Origin: Diphasiastrum complanatum
Taxonomy: Eukaryota > Streptophyta > Lycopodiopsida > Lycopodiales > Lycopodiaceae
NCBI GenBank assembly: GCA_029204225.1
Contig: CM055113.1
Coordinates: forward strand, 27,598,592 to 27,662,591
Direction: 5' to 3'
Length of the DNA stretch: 64,000 nucleotides
This document shows, one piece after another, positions 10,185-22,500 of the stretch. Every line of letters begins with the position of its first letter. Position 1 is the stretch's first letter. The notes below the pieces were generated by a model. That model made no database searches, had not been told where the DNA came from, and saw nothing but the letters and a program-made list of their open reading frames with translations. A program made the position numbers and the translations under genes.

Positions 10185-11985
10185 TAACATAAGTTGAATT
10201 ACCAACAATTAAGCCATCAAGGGATCTACAATACAACATTTTCCATGATTTTCTTTAATGAATAACACTATAGACTACAAAAATAATTAGTTTACAAAAG
10301 GGTTTCTACTAGGACAAAGACCATAAAACTTATAGATCGAGAAGTCGTAGGCATGAACAAATAGCTTGAGCTTTATGTACTATAGTTGACAAAAGGTTGA
10401 AAAACTTTTACTTCTATGATAGCAAGATAATCATTCAAATCCAATTACAATTCACAAGAACATCTACATCGTTAAGTATATATACCATATAGCCACATGG
10501 GAGTTAACAAGGGGGAAGAATGACTCTCACACATTAAAGTTCTATCAACAATAATTATTGTGAATCTAAGAAGTAGATAAACATTTCTACAAATGTACTT
10601 AATTGAATTTACTTTCTACTCATTAAAAAAAGCTTATGAGCTTTTGTGTAAGGCACAATCTCAACAACAGACACATTATTAGTATAAGATGTTAACTATA
10701 CAAAAATATATATATGCTTGATGAGATGAGCGATTGTAAGATTATTGAGTTGCATATAGGACCAACATAAAAAAAATGCTTGATTGTCATGAAAATATGA
10801 GACCTACTGTTGTGTACCATGAAAGACCGAATGTTGTGCCCTTAATGGTATAGAACATTAATTAAAAAGCTCATCATTTTCATGGACCACACTCATCGAT
10901 TATACAAATGGATTTCAAAAGAGGAGAATTGAGTGGAAAGTCACTAGCTTGAGACTTTTTCAAATATAAGAATCAAAAGTAATGATAATAGAGATGGGTA
11001 AGAAGTGCCAAAAAATTATATATTTTGACGCACTTGCTTTAGGACAACGGTATATCTCACACTCTTTACCACATCAAAAGCATGGAGCCTTAGATGACTA
11101 TATACATGAACTTTGTTATAAAGTAAACTTTCAAATCTCACACTGATCATCAACGTTCAAAGATTAACAATCGAAAACTTTACAAAGATCAAAACAAGGT
11201 AAGAATGGAATGCATGTGTATCTACGCAAATAAGACGACACCTTAAAATTGAAAGAGAGCATGATACATGTACCATAAATCATTGAAGGTAAGAAGGAAA
11301 AATTATAAAGAACATAAGACTTGAAACTTGCCCTTGCACACTCATGTTTACCATACTTATGGATCTACCAAATTCGTATATCCATCTTTTAAAGAAAAAT
11401 TTTCATGGTCAAGTAGATAAAATGGCATGGCTTCCTATACAAGGAACAGCTTATTAGTACCTTCCCTCCCAATAGAATCTAAAAGCTACCTATCAAGAGC
11501 CTGGACAATCAACAAATTTGGAGTCACGTTCAAGGGCCTCTATTTGAAGCTCACTACCTCTTCGTAGGCCATTTTTACATGAATATAAAATATAGAGATT
11601 GCTAACTGACAAATATCATCAAGAGTACTACTAACACTTCACATAAGCCTTCAGGCTTCAACACACAAGGACAAAATCTATAAGATCACTTGCGTAGTAG
11701 AAATTTAGTGAACGTCAAATGGACACCCAAGTGTAATCTTGGGTATCCCACCTTCGTTGTCCATTTAATACATTGTCAATCTGCAAATTCATTAGACAGT
11801 GTTAAAAGTGAATCCTCACTTGGTCAAGCTCCTTAATCATACAATCTACTTAAACCATGACACCAAAAAATAAAACTTAATGGGTTCGTCGATTGATGTT
11901 TAGGTGTCCTACATTTGCAATTTAACATGGCTTACAAGTTATAAGTCCTTTAGCATGTTGAAAATTAAAAGCAAGATTGTGTGAT
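10185..11985. other. AT-rich spacer, no gene seen
   Basis: No supported coding, RNA or structured repeat feature between the hAT-like element and the gypsy 5' LTR. The last five bases (11981-11985, GTGAT) are the left copy of the gypsy target duplication. Confidence 0.5.
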
Positions 11986-12391
11986 TGTTATGGACACAAG
12001 ACATTTCGGGGTTATTTGATATAATGGGTCCAGGACCCCAAACCAATCACTTTTTTACTCACATGGAAATGTTTACTTTTATTCATAAGGCATTGAGGGG
12101 TACACCATTTCAAATAGGATTGCTCATGTCATTTGGCATCTACATTCTTGTGCTAGGGTTTTAGCAGTTACGTCAATGGAGTTAAAATAGGAAGTAAAGA
12201 CATTTAGTCAATAGCTTATCATCTTCATTACTTTTGAGCTCTTTGTAGGAGATTCATAGCCCTTCCTTGTAGGATCTCAAGCATTGACCCTATTTTATTT
12301 TCATGATTTCTAGCTGGAGGATACTATTTGTTTCATCTTTTATTGTACAATGTTCTAATGTGAAGCTAAATTTGTGATTAAGTTCATCACA
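11986..12391 (+). repeat. 5' LTR of the 12-15 kb gypsy
   Basis: It runs from TGTTATGGACAC to AAGTTCATCACA and aligns along its length with 15048-15453, for example 'ttatttgatataatgggt' here against 'ttatttgacatcatgggt' there, and the shared 'TTTGTAGGAGA.TCAT' block. Confidence 0.8.
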
Positions 12392-12405
12392 TATATTAGA
12401 GCACC
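12392..12405 (+). promoter_or_regulatory. Decayed primer-binding site
   Basis: TATATTAGAGCACC directly after the LTR resembles the initiator-methionine tRNA primer site TGGTATCAGAGC used by many plant LTR elements, with several substitutions. Confidence 0.5.
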
Positions 12406-12544
12406 TTGTCGTGCACATGCACAAGGCATTTTTCAGCACTTTATTCATTTGTCAATCAAAAATACACTTCCAAGAGGAATATATTCAACAGTCCATTTCT
12501 AAGAGTCACTCATCACAAAAGTAGTGCACTCACATAATCACTAA

Positions 12545-15038
12545 GTGGTTTTCACCACTTCTCCAACTCTAGTGTGTACATCTTCCCATTCTCGACACAA
12601 TATTATGCTTTTTCAGCCACAATTTTGTGGTTGTCATCAATGCTCCCAAATATTATTTTGGTACACCATGTGGACAACATGTGCTTATGCTACTCTAGAC
12701 AGTATTGACGCATTCCCACCCATGCTTTTATTACAAAACTCACAAAGTTATTGTAGAAAATGACGCAACAACACAAAATTTCAAAAGCAATTACTTCATC
12801 TACCTCGAGATATGATCCTATTATTGATGCACGATCTATGTCTACCATTCATCCAATAATCATTATTGATGTACAGCTTGGAACTTACGAAAGCTCTATT
12901 GTTTGTGATTTCACAAACACGGTCCATTTTGCTCTATATTTCAACCCATCATATGGTGATAAGTTGGGAACCTTTTACCAGCTCCGGGTCTAGTTTTAGA
13001 TCTACAAAGAGTGATGAAAGTCAAACTAGTATAGCTACATTGGATGGTCCAGCATCTACGTACCGGTAGCCAGCATCTACGTACCGGTAGCCATTACTAA
13101 AGAGTAGACCTACTCCTTCAACTGTTGTTGATTGGACACATTAGCGAGATCTCAAGACTTTCATGATTGATCCACGATGGCCATCCCACACATAGATGAC
13201 CACTTTTGATCAATTAGGAAAAGTCAATAATTTTTTCCAAGATTGAGCTTAATTCTTGCTACCATCAAATATGTTTGCACCTTGTAATGAACACGATATA
13301 GCTTCTCTTACCACATCTGGTTTTTATATGTTCAAAGTCATACCCTTTGGAGTCACCAATGAACCGCCTGCGTTCCAAAATGCCATGAATAATGTCCTTA
13401 GATCCCTCATTTGCATATGTGTCCCAATCCACTTTGATAGTATATTTATTTATAGTGCTTCCTTAGCTACACATAGACCTGCTCTAGCTTCTCTTTGATC
13501 AGATACTCTTCGCCAAACTTTGTAAAAATTCATTTTCAACGCCTAAATCAACTTTCTAGGATGTTGCTCTCACATTAACACAACCAAGTTCATCCGATTA
13601 GAAAATTTATTCCATACAAACTTGGCCTATCCCTAAAGACATGCATGACATACTTATGTTCCTACGCAAATCCATCCAAAGCTTCACTTCCATGTCATTC
13701 CCTTCTTCATAAAGGCCCTACCTTTACTTGGTCCCCAACGTGTTGGATTGTATTTAATCACCTTAACACCTTGCTCACCATTGCTCCAGCCCTAAACCCT
13801 ACTTTTAATCAAGAGTTCATTGTTAAAACTAATGCTAGCATAGTTAACTTAGGAGCCATACTTCATCAAAAACCAGAAGTTATTGCTTATGCGTCCCACA
13901 AACTCCACTCGTATGAAAAACTACTCTACATATGAAAAAGAACTCTTACCCATTGATTGTACACCTACGAAATGGCATTGCTACCGACGCCATCACTCGT
14001 GTTATATTTGATGAATTTACCAATCATAAATCACTCTCTTACCTATACATTAATAAAAGAAACCCATTGACATGGCACAACATGGTTAGGGCCCAGGTGT
14101 ACTAATCCAACCAACGATTTTTCATTCTTTGGTGTTGCATTGGTGCTATTACACTTGCTTTCCATAGATAACCTATTCATCCCAGCGTTGCAACAACTTT
14201 CTTTTTTGTCTTAGAAACAAATATAGTCTTTTTTCTCCCACTGAAAAACCATGGCATTGCCTATTCCTTCTCACCAGTGGCAATATATGTTTTTCAGCTC
14301 ATCCTTGGTCTACCCCAAACCCAATGTCACCATAAACCATGTCTGATTATGGTGGATTATTTGTCAAAAGTAAACTCATTTTACTGCCACCTCATATTAT
14401 ATTTCCGTAGAACAATGCAACATTTGTTTTGGTCTGATATCTTCAATTTCCATCGTTTTCATGAGTAGATATTGTTTGTTCGTGATAGTCAGTTTACATG
14501 GCTATTTACCAACATTGCCAGGTATACCATCATCCCAAGAGCATGTACCCATCATTATTGCTTCTTTCTCTCTGGTGCTCAGGAAATTATTGCTCAGGCA
14601 AAGGGTCACCTACAGCAAATACAGTAGCCTTTGCTAGACACTGATTTATCCATGTGCACCCTCAGACTAACTAAAGCTTGTGACACATTCTGTGTGATCT
14701 TACTGACTGCTGCTATTGAGCAAACACCACCCCATGATGCTGACTCTCCTTCTGATCAACAGCTATATCCGATTTGCCAGCTGCCATACTGCATTTCAGA
14801 GTTCAGCACAGTGACAATGGCAACAAGTCCAATATTGGTTCAGTGGGATGGTAGACCCAAGGATGACGAGGCTACTTGGTTAATACACACCTTTGCCCAG
14901 GGATCAGGCCCAAGCAATTGCTGCTACCATTGCTTCCCAGATAGCGATGGCTCATCAAGGATACTAGCAGTTGATTGCATCGACATCAGCCTTTTTATTA
15001 TGATGCCATTCATTTTTCTACTGCCCACGTTGTTTTGA
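12545..15038 (+). pseudogene. Broken gypsy gag-pol remnant
   Basis: The pieces are, in order: weak gag/protease-like frames to about 13.0 kb; reverse transcriptase at 13.2-13.5 kb (SCYHQICL, then GFYMFKVIPFGVTNEPPAFQ); RNase H at 13.65-13.99 kb (HKGPTFTWSP, IVNLGAILHQ, VIAYASHKL); integrase core fragments at 14.28-14.6 kb (PCLIMVDYLSK, then a decayed SxRDSQFT motif); and a chromodomain-like end near 14.82-14.88 kb (ILVQWDGRPKDDEATW). Stops and frameshifts separate every module, so nothing functional can be made. Confidence 0.8.
13050..13091. repeat. 21-bp perfect tandem duplication
   Basis: A 21-bp unit (cagcatctacgtaccggtag plus c) occurs twice in a row, 13050-13070 and 13071-13091, inside the gypsy remnant. 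The exact identity shows it arose recently compared with the element. Confidence 0.9.
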
Positions 15039-15047
15039 GTAAAGGAG

Positions 15048-15453
15048 TGTTACAGACATACAATCATTTAGGGCTTATTTGACATCATGGGTGTAGGACC
15101 CAGTTTAATTGGTAAGAAGTAGGAACAATGATATTTTTATCCACAGGGCATTGGAGGGGCATGCCAGTTTGGATAGGATGGCCTATGTCACTTAGCCTTT
15201 TCATAATCCGTGCTAGGATTTTAGCCCTTTGATAGAGCATAAGTAGGAAGCAGAGACATTCATTCAGAGTAGCTTAAAATCTGATTACTCCAGTTCTTTG
15301 TAGGAGACTCATTGCTTTTCGTTGTAAGGGGTCAGCTATGACCATATTTAATGTTCTTCCAGTATACTTCCTTAGTTGGAGAATGCTATCTGCTTTATCT
15401 TCTATAGTCTATCAGTCTTACCAGATGCTAGAATTCTGATTAAGTTCATAACA
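15048..15453 (+). repeat. 3' LTR of the 12-15 kb gypsy
   Basis: Starts TGTTACAGACAT after the purine stretch GTAAAGGAG and ends AAGTTCATAACA. It pairs with 11986-12391 and is followed by the target-duplication copy GTAAT. Confidence 0.8.
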
Positions 15454-15730
15454 GTAATATTTAAAACTTCAAACTAGCCTCTATATGTGTCATCATGCAC
15501 AAAATGTCAGAAGACTGAAGAAGGTTGTGAACTTTGGTACTTGTAGAGGTGCAAACCTGACTCATTTGACCAGTCCTGTAACTGATTACCTACTGAGCTT
15601 ACTCATCTGCAAATGCCTACAGCAAATTGAATGCAACAGTGAATAGCTGGAAAAAAGCTCTTCTCTTTTAAATCAGGTATACCAATGATTACTGGTGATT
15701 CAAGAATTTAGAGGGTGGTTGCATTACCTA

Positions 15731-15857
15731 TCAATGCTGAGTGGAGGATCTGCTACAGCACCAAAAACAGCAAAGCCATGATCTGCGACGTCTCCTCAAA
15801 AATCTACGATCAGCTGGTGGCATTCTTGTTGGGCTACTGTTCCACTCGTATGGTAAC
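15731..15857 (-). CDS. Terminal exon of plant-specific gar2-like gene
   Basis: The exon follows a clear acceptor (TTTTAAAACAG, intron side 15858-15860) and reads, after one base completing a Val codon, LPYEWNSSPTRMPPADRRF, then RRRRRS and a Cys/Trp-rich end (WLCCFWCC), to TGA at 15731-15733. The EWNSSPxRM...ADRR block with a basic, cysteine-rich tail is the conserved C-terminus of a plant family annotated variously as 'gar2-related' or gacO-like, whose function is not known to me. Removing the 89-bp GT-AG intron keeps the frame with 15947-16566, which strongly supports a real, possibly intact, gene. Confidence 0.8.
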
Positions 15858-15946
15858 CTGTTTTAAAACACAAACAGAAATATTACAAAGTTGATATTTT
15901 GCTAGGCAATAAAAGCACGTGAGTACCATAACTACCTTACACTTAC

Positions 15947-16566
15947 ACAGGGAAAGCAAACGAGCGTGCACTACTGCCATCTGACCGCTTGGACATGTTC
16001 CTAGAATATATCATGGGTCCCGAATAACCAATAGGTCCCGAATATGAGATGGGGCCAGAGTATGGAACAGCATCAGCCAGAGATAGAGCTCCTGAGAAGG
16101 GTATAACACCCAAGTCAGCATCATCTGAATTTGTTACAGTGTTCTCTGAACTACTTCTCGCCTCTTCCAAACAATTGGTATCCCGAACTTTGGATTCAAG
16201 TGACCCAGACTTGGACCGTCCTGGTGATGCATCATGAGCTTCATAAGTTGGAGAAGATTGAAACCTGATTTCTGCCGATATTGTTTGAGCTTCTGAGGAT
16301 GGAGGAGGTACAATTGCTTCATTGTCCAGTATTATATCATTTCCTTGCTTTAGATCTGAAACCAAACTAGGCGCCTTGCATATATTATTTCCATCAAAAT
16401 TATGTTGAGTGGCAAGGGCTTGCTTTGAGTCTGGTAGTGAGGTGCTTTCAACACTAAAAATCTGGTTTTCCTTCATTGTCTTCGTATGGAGGCCAACTAC
16501 CACTGTTAATATGTTACAAGTCCCCAGATAGCAACAATCGTGTCTGAACCTGCTGCCTTTATGCAA
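15947..16566 (-). CDS. Penultimate exon of the gar2-like gene (5' limit uncertain)
   Basis: The open frame ends at the strong donor GT/GTAAGTGT (intron 15858-15946). It carries a Ser-rich, disordered region, then four YSGP-type repeats (PYSGPISYSGPIGYSGPM) and SDGSSARSFAFPV, which runs into LPYEWNSSP in the next exon. This repeat plus FAFP block is typical of the plant family named above. The upstream edge is unclear: the frame is open to ATG 16566, but acceptor-like AGs occur near 16550 and 16500, and an in-frame Met is present at MKENQIF. Family members I know are longer at the N-terminus, so earlier exons should lie at higher coordinates. I could not identify them. Confidence 0.7.
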
Positions 16567-18106
16567 TTTGAAATGTGCATCAGTAATTAACTACTTGACT
16601 GGTAAAGTAGCATTGAGCACATCCTTAGGCCTCACGGAAGGAATACATCACAGGTCACAGACTCATAAGGTATCTACTATCTGTTTTTCCACAACCCTAA
16701 GTTTGACAGCTAGTAAATTCTCAAGAAAACAATATGGTCAATACATTATTTCTGATAAAGCTCCTTTCTAGAAAAACATTTTACAAGATGTTGAGCTCCC
16801 ACAAAATAACTGGATGTAAAACAAATGATAAAATCATTTGCCATTTAAGTTTAGCTTGATCCTTCCTACTACTCCAAGTCACCAAACGCCCTCCAAAAAA
16901 ATGCAGTTTCTATTGTAGAACTCTGGGGGTTCAAACTAAAACTGTCTATACTTGCATGCATAGTTACAGACTCCATAATTTCCTTCACTCAAAACTCTTG
17001 AACCTGGCCTGCATCCAGTAATGTTGTCACCACCGACCTGGATGTCAAACAAATTTAACAAAAGTCACTGTGTATTTTCAATATTCTTGTGCAAGGCCAA
17101 TGCCAGTGCACTCATAATAGAGCTATAGTAAGCATCTCTGATCTTCAACTTTAAAGACTGTGAATAAATGAACTTTCATTCATTTTCACCAAAGGACCAA
17201 AGACTTTTCTGCTTATTTCCTGACTTACAGTGAAACTCCAAGATCAAACTGGTAATATCGTGCATCCGCACGGCCACTTTGTCTTCCAATTATCAAATGG
17301 GAGCCTGCATGCTTCAGTTGTTAAAGCCAACTGTAATAGTTTATATATTTCTTTCATTGTAGAAGCTAATCAAAATTGGCCTAAGAAAAGTGAACTTCTC
17401 CTATCATGCACAAAACTGCTTTTAAGCATAGTAAAGACTTCATAGACAAGCTTTTCTTTCTTGAAGGCAAGCATCAACTGCAATGCAATTTCATACAGTT
17501 AAAATGTTCAGAACGTCCCAAGCACCATAGAACACCAAAAAGCTTGAACAGGAACTTTGCCACATAAACACATCTGTACATTCCCACGGGGTAGTTTCCT
17601 CAAACGTATGAACATGCATGGACTTCATGATGGTCCTTTATACAGCAATCCTTCTGAGAGCATTTGTTGCCTAATTGAGAAACCCCTTAAGGGATTCCAA
17701 AGTTGGCTTCTCATAATTTAGGTCCACCTACCTAGCCTTCCAACCACAAAGTTTAAGTTGATCATGAAGATACAAAGGAGACCTACGATCTATACCCACC
17801 ACATATTTCTATTGAGATAGTCTCCAAGATTAAAGGCATGGATGATGGATCACAAGTTTGAAATCAGCCTAATTAGACGTTTGTAATCCACACGGGCATA
17901 GGTATGTCCTTATACGTTAAAGAGCAAGAGCTCCCCACGTGACTTTGTCTAAGGTGTCCCATATTTAGTTATTCCTCTTTGTCTTGCCACCTTGTCTTCC
18001 TTCTTCTAACTAGGCTTAGAGTTTTCTTGAAAATGAGATGACTACCAAACACTAACTCGATCATGTGGCCTATTGCCCTTTGCAAAGGTAGATCATGGGT
18101 AGTTAT
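16567..18106. other. Probable intron or 5' region of the minus-strand gene
   Basis: No exon could be identified. The sequence is unique-looking and AT-rich, with scattered short frames. By position it should hold introns or the 5' part of the gene ending at 15731. Confidence 0.35.
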
Positions 18107-18113
18107 GTTCAAA

Positions 18114-18374
18114 CTTGCAGGGATGCGCGTCCGGGTCGGACGCGGGCAATCCGCGTCCGCATCCGGCGTTTAAACCCGGACGCCTGGATTGCCCACGTCC
18201 GGCGTCTGGACCAGGACGGGTCCATATTTTCTTTTATTTTTTTTATTTTTTTAACACTAAAAAACTGTAAAAAATATAAAAAAGCGGACGCGTCGGACGC
18301 GTCCGGGGACCAGGATGCACCCTTGGCGCGTCCACGTCCGAACGTGAACGCGCGTCCGGGGTCCGCCACCTTGG
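18114..18374. mobile_element. Small TIR-like insert rich in CG palindromes
   Basis: GTTCAAA occurs immediately outside both ends (18107-18113 and 18375-18381). The ends CTTGCAGGGATGCG and CGCCACCTTGG are loosely inverted (CAGGGATGCG against CAAGGTGGCG). Both flanks of an AT-rich centre hold overlapping GGACGCG/CGCGTCC palindromes. The layout matches the hAT-like element at 9501, though the TIR match is weak and the target duplication is 7 exact bases rather than 8. It is most likely another non-autonomous member of the same superfamily. Confidence 0.6.
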
Positions 18375-18381
18375 GTTCAAA

Positions 18382-18750
18382 GTACATCTCTAATTTCATC
18401 CACTAAAGTCTGTAACATCATAACTACCAAGTTTCCAAAACATTCAAATATGCATTCAACTGTGACAAGAAAGGAAACACATTGTACTTAGAACTTTTAA
18501 GAAATTTCATTGTTTCCAGCTAAAAAATACATGACTAGGATAGAATGCCCCCCCTAAAACAGATAAATTTTTACCAAATCCATGACCAAATTAGAAACAC
18601 TCATAACCCATAATCAAAAAAAGCCTGTCCATATTCAAAAGAATACAATACAAGCCAAGCATAATCTTGCGACCAAAGCTCTACATTGAAGACAATCTTG
18701 TCCAATGTCCCAAAACTCAAAATTCATTTCTTTCGCAAGCCTTGCAAAAT
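18382..18750. other. Spacer without recognised features
   Basis: AT-rich sequence leading into the decayed 3' end of a minus-strand copia element. Nothing else supported. Confidence 0.4.
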
Positions 18751-20750
18751 ACTAGTCATTAAGGGCCTTTGTAGGAACATGAAAAGATTCTACTTTACCT
18801 TCCATAATTCTATTCCGAGGCAATAGAGTAGAAAACCTAATCTTTCATATCAATTCCTTATAAGCTTTTTCTTTAATTTAGCAATAAAAAACGTATTGCC
18901 TCATGTGATGACCACCTCATCAACATAGAGAACAAAAATGATAATGTCCCCGAAATGTAGTCATCAAGATGACTATATCAAGCCCTAGGTGTATGTTTCA
19001 AACCATAAAGGCCTTTCTTAAGCCTACACAATTGATCAACCTATGGTTGGTTCATGTGAACCTCCTAAAATTGTCCATTGAGAAAGGCAATCTTGGCATC
19101 CATTGGTTGGATGTCCCATCCAAAATACATTGCCAAAGTCAGCATAGTCATAATTGATGTCAACTTGTTCCAAAATTTGCCCGTCACTAAGTGTTTCTCA
19201 ATCAACCTCGACAACTTCATAGTTGGTGAGGAAGATGGAGACCAGTGTTAGATGCGACTTGTTCTTGCTCTTGTGACTCACAATCAATGAGGTGAAGGAA
19301 CTAACTAGTTTCTCACTTTTGACGCTCTTCAACCTCCTAAGGTGAATGGTCTTCATCGGAGATTACATCTCGACTAAGGATCGTTGTCCAGTTTTTGAGA
19401 TCATGAAGGATGTAGACCTTCTCCTCCTCATTGTAGATATATGCATCTAGTTGACTTGGTAGAACTTTCTTCTTGAATCCTTAGGTACATCAGTGTAGGC
19501 TATACAACCAAACATTCTTAAAAGTGCCACTTTGGGCTTCTTGTCACTGTATGCCTCTTCAGGCGTGAGTCCTTCAAAAGGATTTGTTGGGCTCCTACTC
19601 AACAAGAATACAACAAGCTTGATTGCTTCAACCCAGAAGAAATTTGGTAACACCTTGGCTTTGAGCATGCTCCTCGCACACTCAACAACAGACCTATTCT
19701 TTTGATCAACTATGCCATTCTCCTACAACGTGTGTGGAGCAGCAATCTGTCTCTTGATTCCATTTGCCTTGCAAAAATCATTGCATTCACCTTAGGTGTA
19801 CATGTCACCCTTGTTAGATCTAAATATTTTTAGCTTCTTGCTCGTTTGAGTCTCCACCAAAGCTTTAAATTGTTTATTGTACTTGAAAGCTCATATTTTT
19901 TACTCAAAAAATAAACCCACATTTTCCTTCTACAATTGTTAATAAAGGTCATGAAATAGTACACCCCCCTTTAATTTGCCCTTGCCTTGGCGAATTGCTT
20001 CCTCTTAGAAGCTAAGGCGTGCTCAGTAAAATCTTCTCTATCAGAAAAATTCTGCCTCGTCAATTCCTCAAGAAGAAGAAGACCACATAGGTCCCTAAAT
20101 GAAGGGAGCTCTCCCTAGCAAAGAGTGACATCACATGATCTTGAAAAGAATTAAACAGACAAATCAAGACTATGAAACAACATTTCTCTCACTAATTGCC
20201 TCAAGCAACTACAAGCTTATCCATTAGGTCCTTGACCTACTATGTGCTCATTGATAGAGTCACCTACATCCATTGTGAGATTAGATGATTTGCTTTGCAA
20301 ATAAAGAGCCCGAGCTGAATCCACAATCTCATAAAAAACCTAGGAGTCTCCCAAGCTTCATTTGGCCCTTTTAATACTCCAAATGTGAGGAAGAATGTTT
20401 TCTTTGACATAAACAATGTGAGGAAGGATGTTGTCTTTGCAATAATTTATAAACAATGTTGTCTTTGATCACAAAATGTGCTTTCTATCCTCTCTTGATA
20501 TAATCCTTCAACCTCATGCTTTGACTAACGAATAGTTTCTTGTCCAATGACAATAACTCAACATTCTTTCTCCATGAGACTCCATCTTAAATTTGCAAAC
20601 CCTATAATTTGTACCATCAAATCCGCTTGATTCACTCATGAAACTTTCACTTAGACTAGCCATGCTTGAATCTTGAAGGAAACAGAAGTAAACTTTGGAA
20701 GTACTCGACAACTGAGGTACTCCCAAAAACTAGGGTTTTGAATCCAGCTA
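18750..20750 (-). mobile_element. Ty1/copia remnant, minus strand
   Basis: Read on the minus strand, the order is gag start near 20.65 kb (MASLSESFMSESSGFDGTNY), degenerate protease/integrase, the integrase C-terminal region at 19.45-19.67 kb (LPNFFWVEAIKLVVFLLSRS, RMFGCIAYTDVPKDSRRKF), then RT fragments to about 18.8 kb including FVLYVDEVVIT, where the copia YVDD is YVDE. Stops and small indels break it throughout. I saw no LTR pair or primer site; 20.75-21.0 kb may be remains of its leader. It is about half the normal 4.5-5 kb length. Confidence 0.75.
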
Positions 20751-22500
20751 GCATTATATTCCACTTGATTTTAGACAAGATTTTAAATTTTTTGTGAAAC
20801 TTCCTTCCCTATGACGATTGCTCTCCAAGGTCTGTTTGCACCCTCTTCAAACCCATACAAAAAAGTGCACCCTCCTACAAGATTGAGGTGCTTAGTGAAG
20901 ATCCATATCTTCACTAGATCTAACCTAAGCAGGTTCTCTCTCACGAGCTAATAGGAACTACAACCTACTCTACTAGCATGACATATTTCAAAGCCTAGCT
21001 ATGTGATATAATAATCGCTAGAGAAGACACACCATGAAAGCAAGAGAACCTAGCTACAAAAGCGTGGAGAAATGCCACTAGCACACACGAATACATAAGC
21101 TCCTCAAGTATATGCATGGGCAAGTATGAGGCGTCACTGTAAGCTTGATCTACTTGGCCACTTGTGCCCACTTGCACTAAATTTGGTAAAGTTACAAAAG
21201 GGGGGGGGTGCAGTGTATGACTATGTACACTTGTATGTGAACAAGAGATTTATGTAAGTTTGACAGTGCTGGTTGAGATGAAGAAGGAACATGTTCATGC
21301 TATAATGGGCAAAACTGGGAATTATAAAGGAGAAAGCTACAATGCACATAACCAATGAATATAAAGAGAGAAAGCAATGGAGAGTGATATTATTGCTAAG
21401 ACAAGAGATAGGATTTTGAAATCTTAACGAGGCTCTACTTGCAAATTTTTCCAAGGGTGGAAGTTCTGATGAATGCAACTGTAAACTAGTGCCTACCTTG
21501 CTGATTAGCATTCCTAATGGGTAACTTTCTAATCTAGCTAATGACACCTCGAGGCATATCATGATGATTATTGGCGATTTATTGCGACACGAAGGAAGGA
21601 CAAGCTGTGAGTTTCATAACATGCAAAAAATGTCCGGATAAAGGAATGCCTGTCTGAAAGAGGAGTTGCGGGAGGAGTGAGAAATGTTTATGAGGCCTCG
21701 GGACTTTGATGGCACAAAATTACGACTCCTGTGATTGCCAAAAAAATTGGCCTCACGATTGTGAGGGCATCAAAACTACGACAAATGAAATTGCCAAGAA
21801 GAATCAGGGCTGAATATAGATAAGGGGGTCCGCAAACGCGTTTTCCACTGTCCAATCATGTAAGATTTAAGCTGACACAGATTTTAAAACTCCGATTGAG
21901 ACGAAGGTGCCTGAGGGTGAAGGCCTCCTTTAAAGAAGGATTTTAAGGACACAACATAATGCCAGTCATTGTAATGAAGTTCGTAGCTGAGGCAAACGCG
22001 CCCATGAGATACATGGAAATGATAGCAAGTCAATTCATCCGTGCCGTTTCCAACTGAGGATTTTTTTGATGCATTAGATTGTTATATTAAATAGCCCTTC
22101 CTTCAATCTGTTAAGAAAGACCCTTATACATTAAATGTACCTAGAGATACATGGATCTTTAATGCCTAACCGCAATTAGTACTTGAGCTATTTATGGATG
22201 TTTGATCACAATAATGAAAGATTTGATTCTTGAAAAACCCTTACGCAAATTCTTACAAACCCTTCAGGAAATTCTTAACAACAATCAAACCGCATTAAGG
22301 AAGTGCAAATACCTCACGGACGCAACCACATCAGATAGGGCCTGAATGCGGCCATCCGCAGGCATTGCGCGCATCCTTGCAACAAACACACAGCCGACTC
22401 ATCATCCAATTACTCACCTACACAACTCAGCAATCAAAATCCAGGCAAAATCACCACAACACCGGCAACAAATGCGCACCAGAACGTTTCATATCGCCAT
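20751..22500. other. Gene-poor spacer
   Basis: Contains a run of nine G near 21191 and no coding signal that I trust. The 113-codon minus-strand frame at 21.2-21.56 kb has no motif. Confidence 0.4.

Larger units (their letters stand above)
11986..15453 (+). mobile_element. Degenerate Ty3/gypsy chromovirus with both LTRs
   Basis: Two diverged LTRs of 406 bp each bound a 2.66-kb interior. The 3' LTR has palindromic ends, TGTTA...TAACA. Flanks GTGAT (11981-11985) and GTAAT (15454-15458) are a 5-bp target duplication with one mismatch. The interior keeps a weak primer-binding site, then RT, RNase H, integrase and chromodomain pieces in order, all frameshifted. At about 3.5 kb it is well short of the 5-6 kb usual for chromoviruses, so gag and parts of pol are deleted. 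LTR divergence, visible in almost every line of an alignment by eye, indicates an old insertion. Confidence 0.85.

Noticed and set aside
17230-17445. Plus-strand 71-codon ORF as a possible host exon
   Set aside because: No motif, no splice support, and it lies on the opposite strand within the probable intron region of the 15.7-kb gene.
18095-18406. Arg/Asp-rich ORFs on both strands at about 18.1-18.4 kb
   Set aside because: Products of the overlapping GGACGCG palindromes in a small TIR-like insert; no protein family resemblance.
21221-21562. 113-codon minus-strand ORF
   Set aside because: Hydrophobic mixed composition with no conserved motif, splice support or promoter; likely chance.
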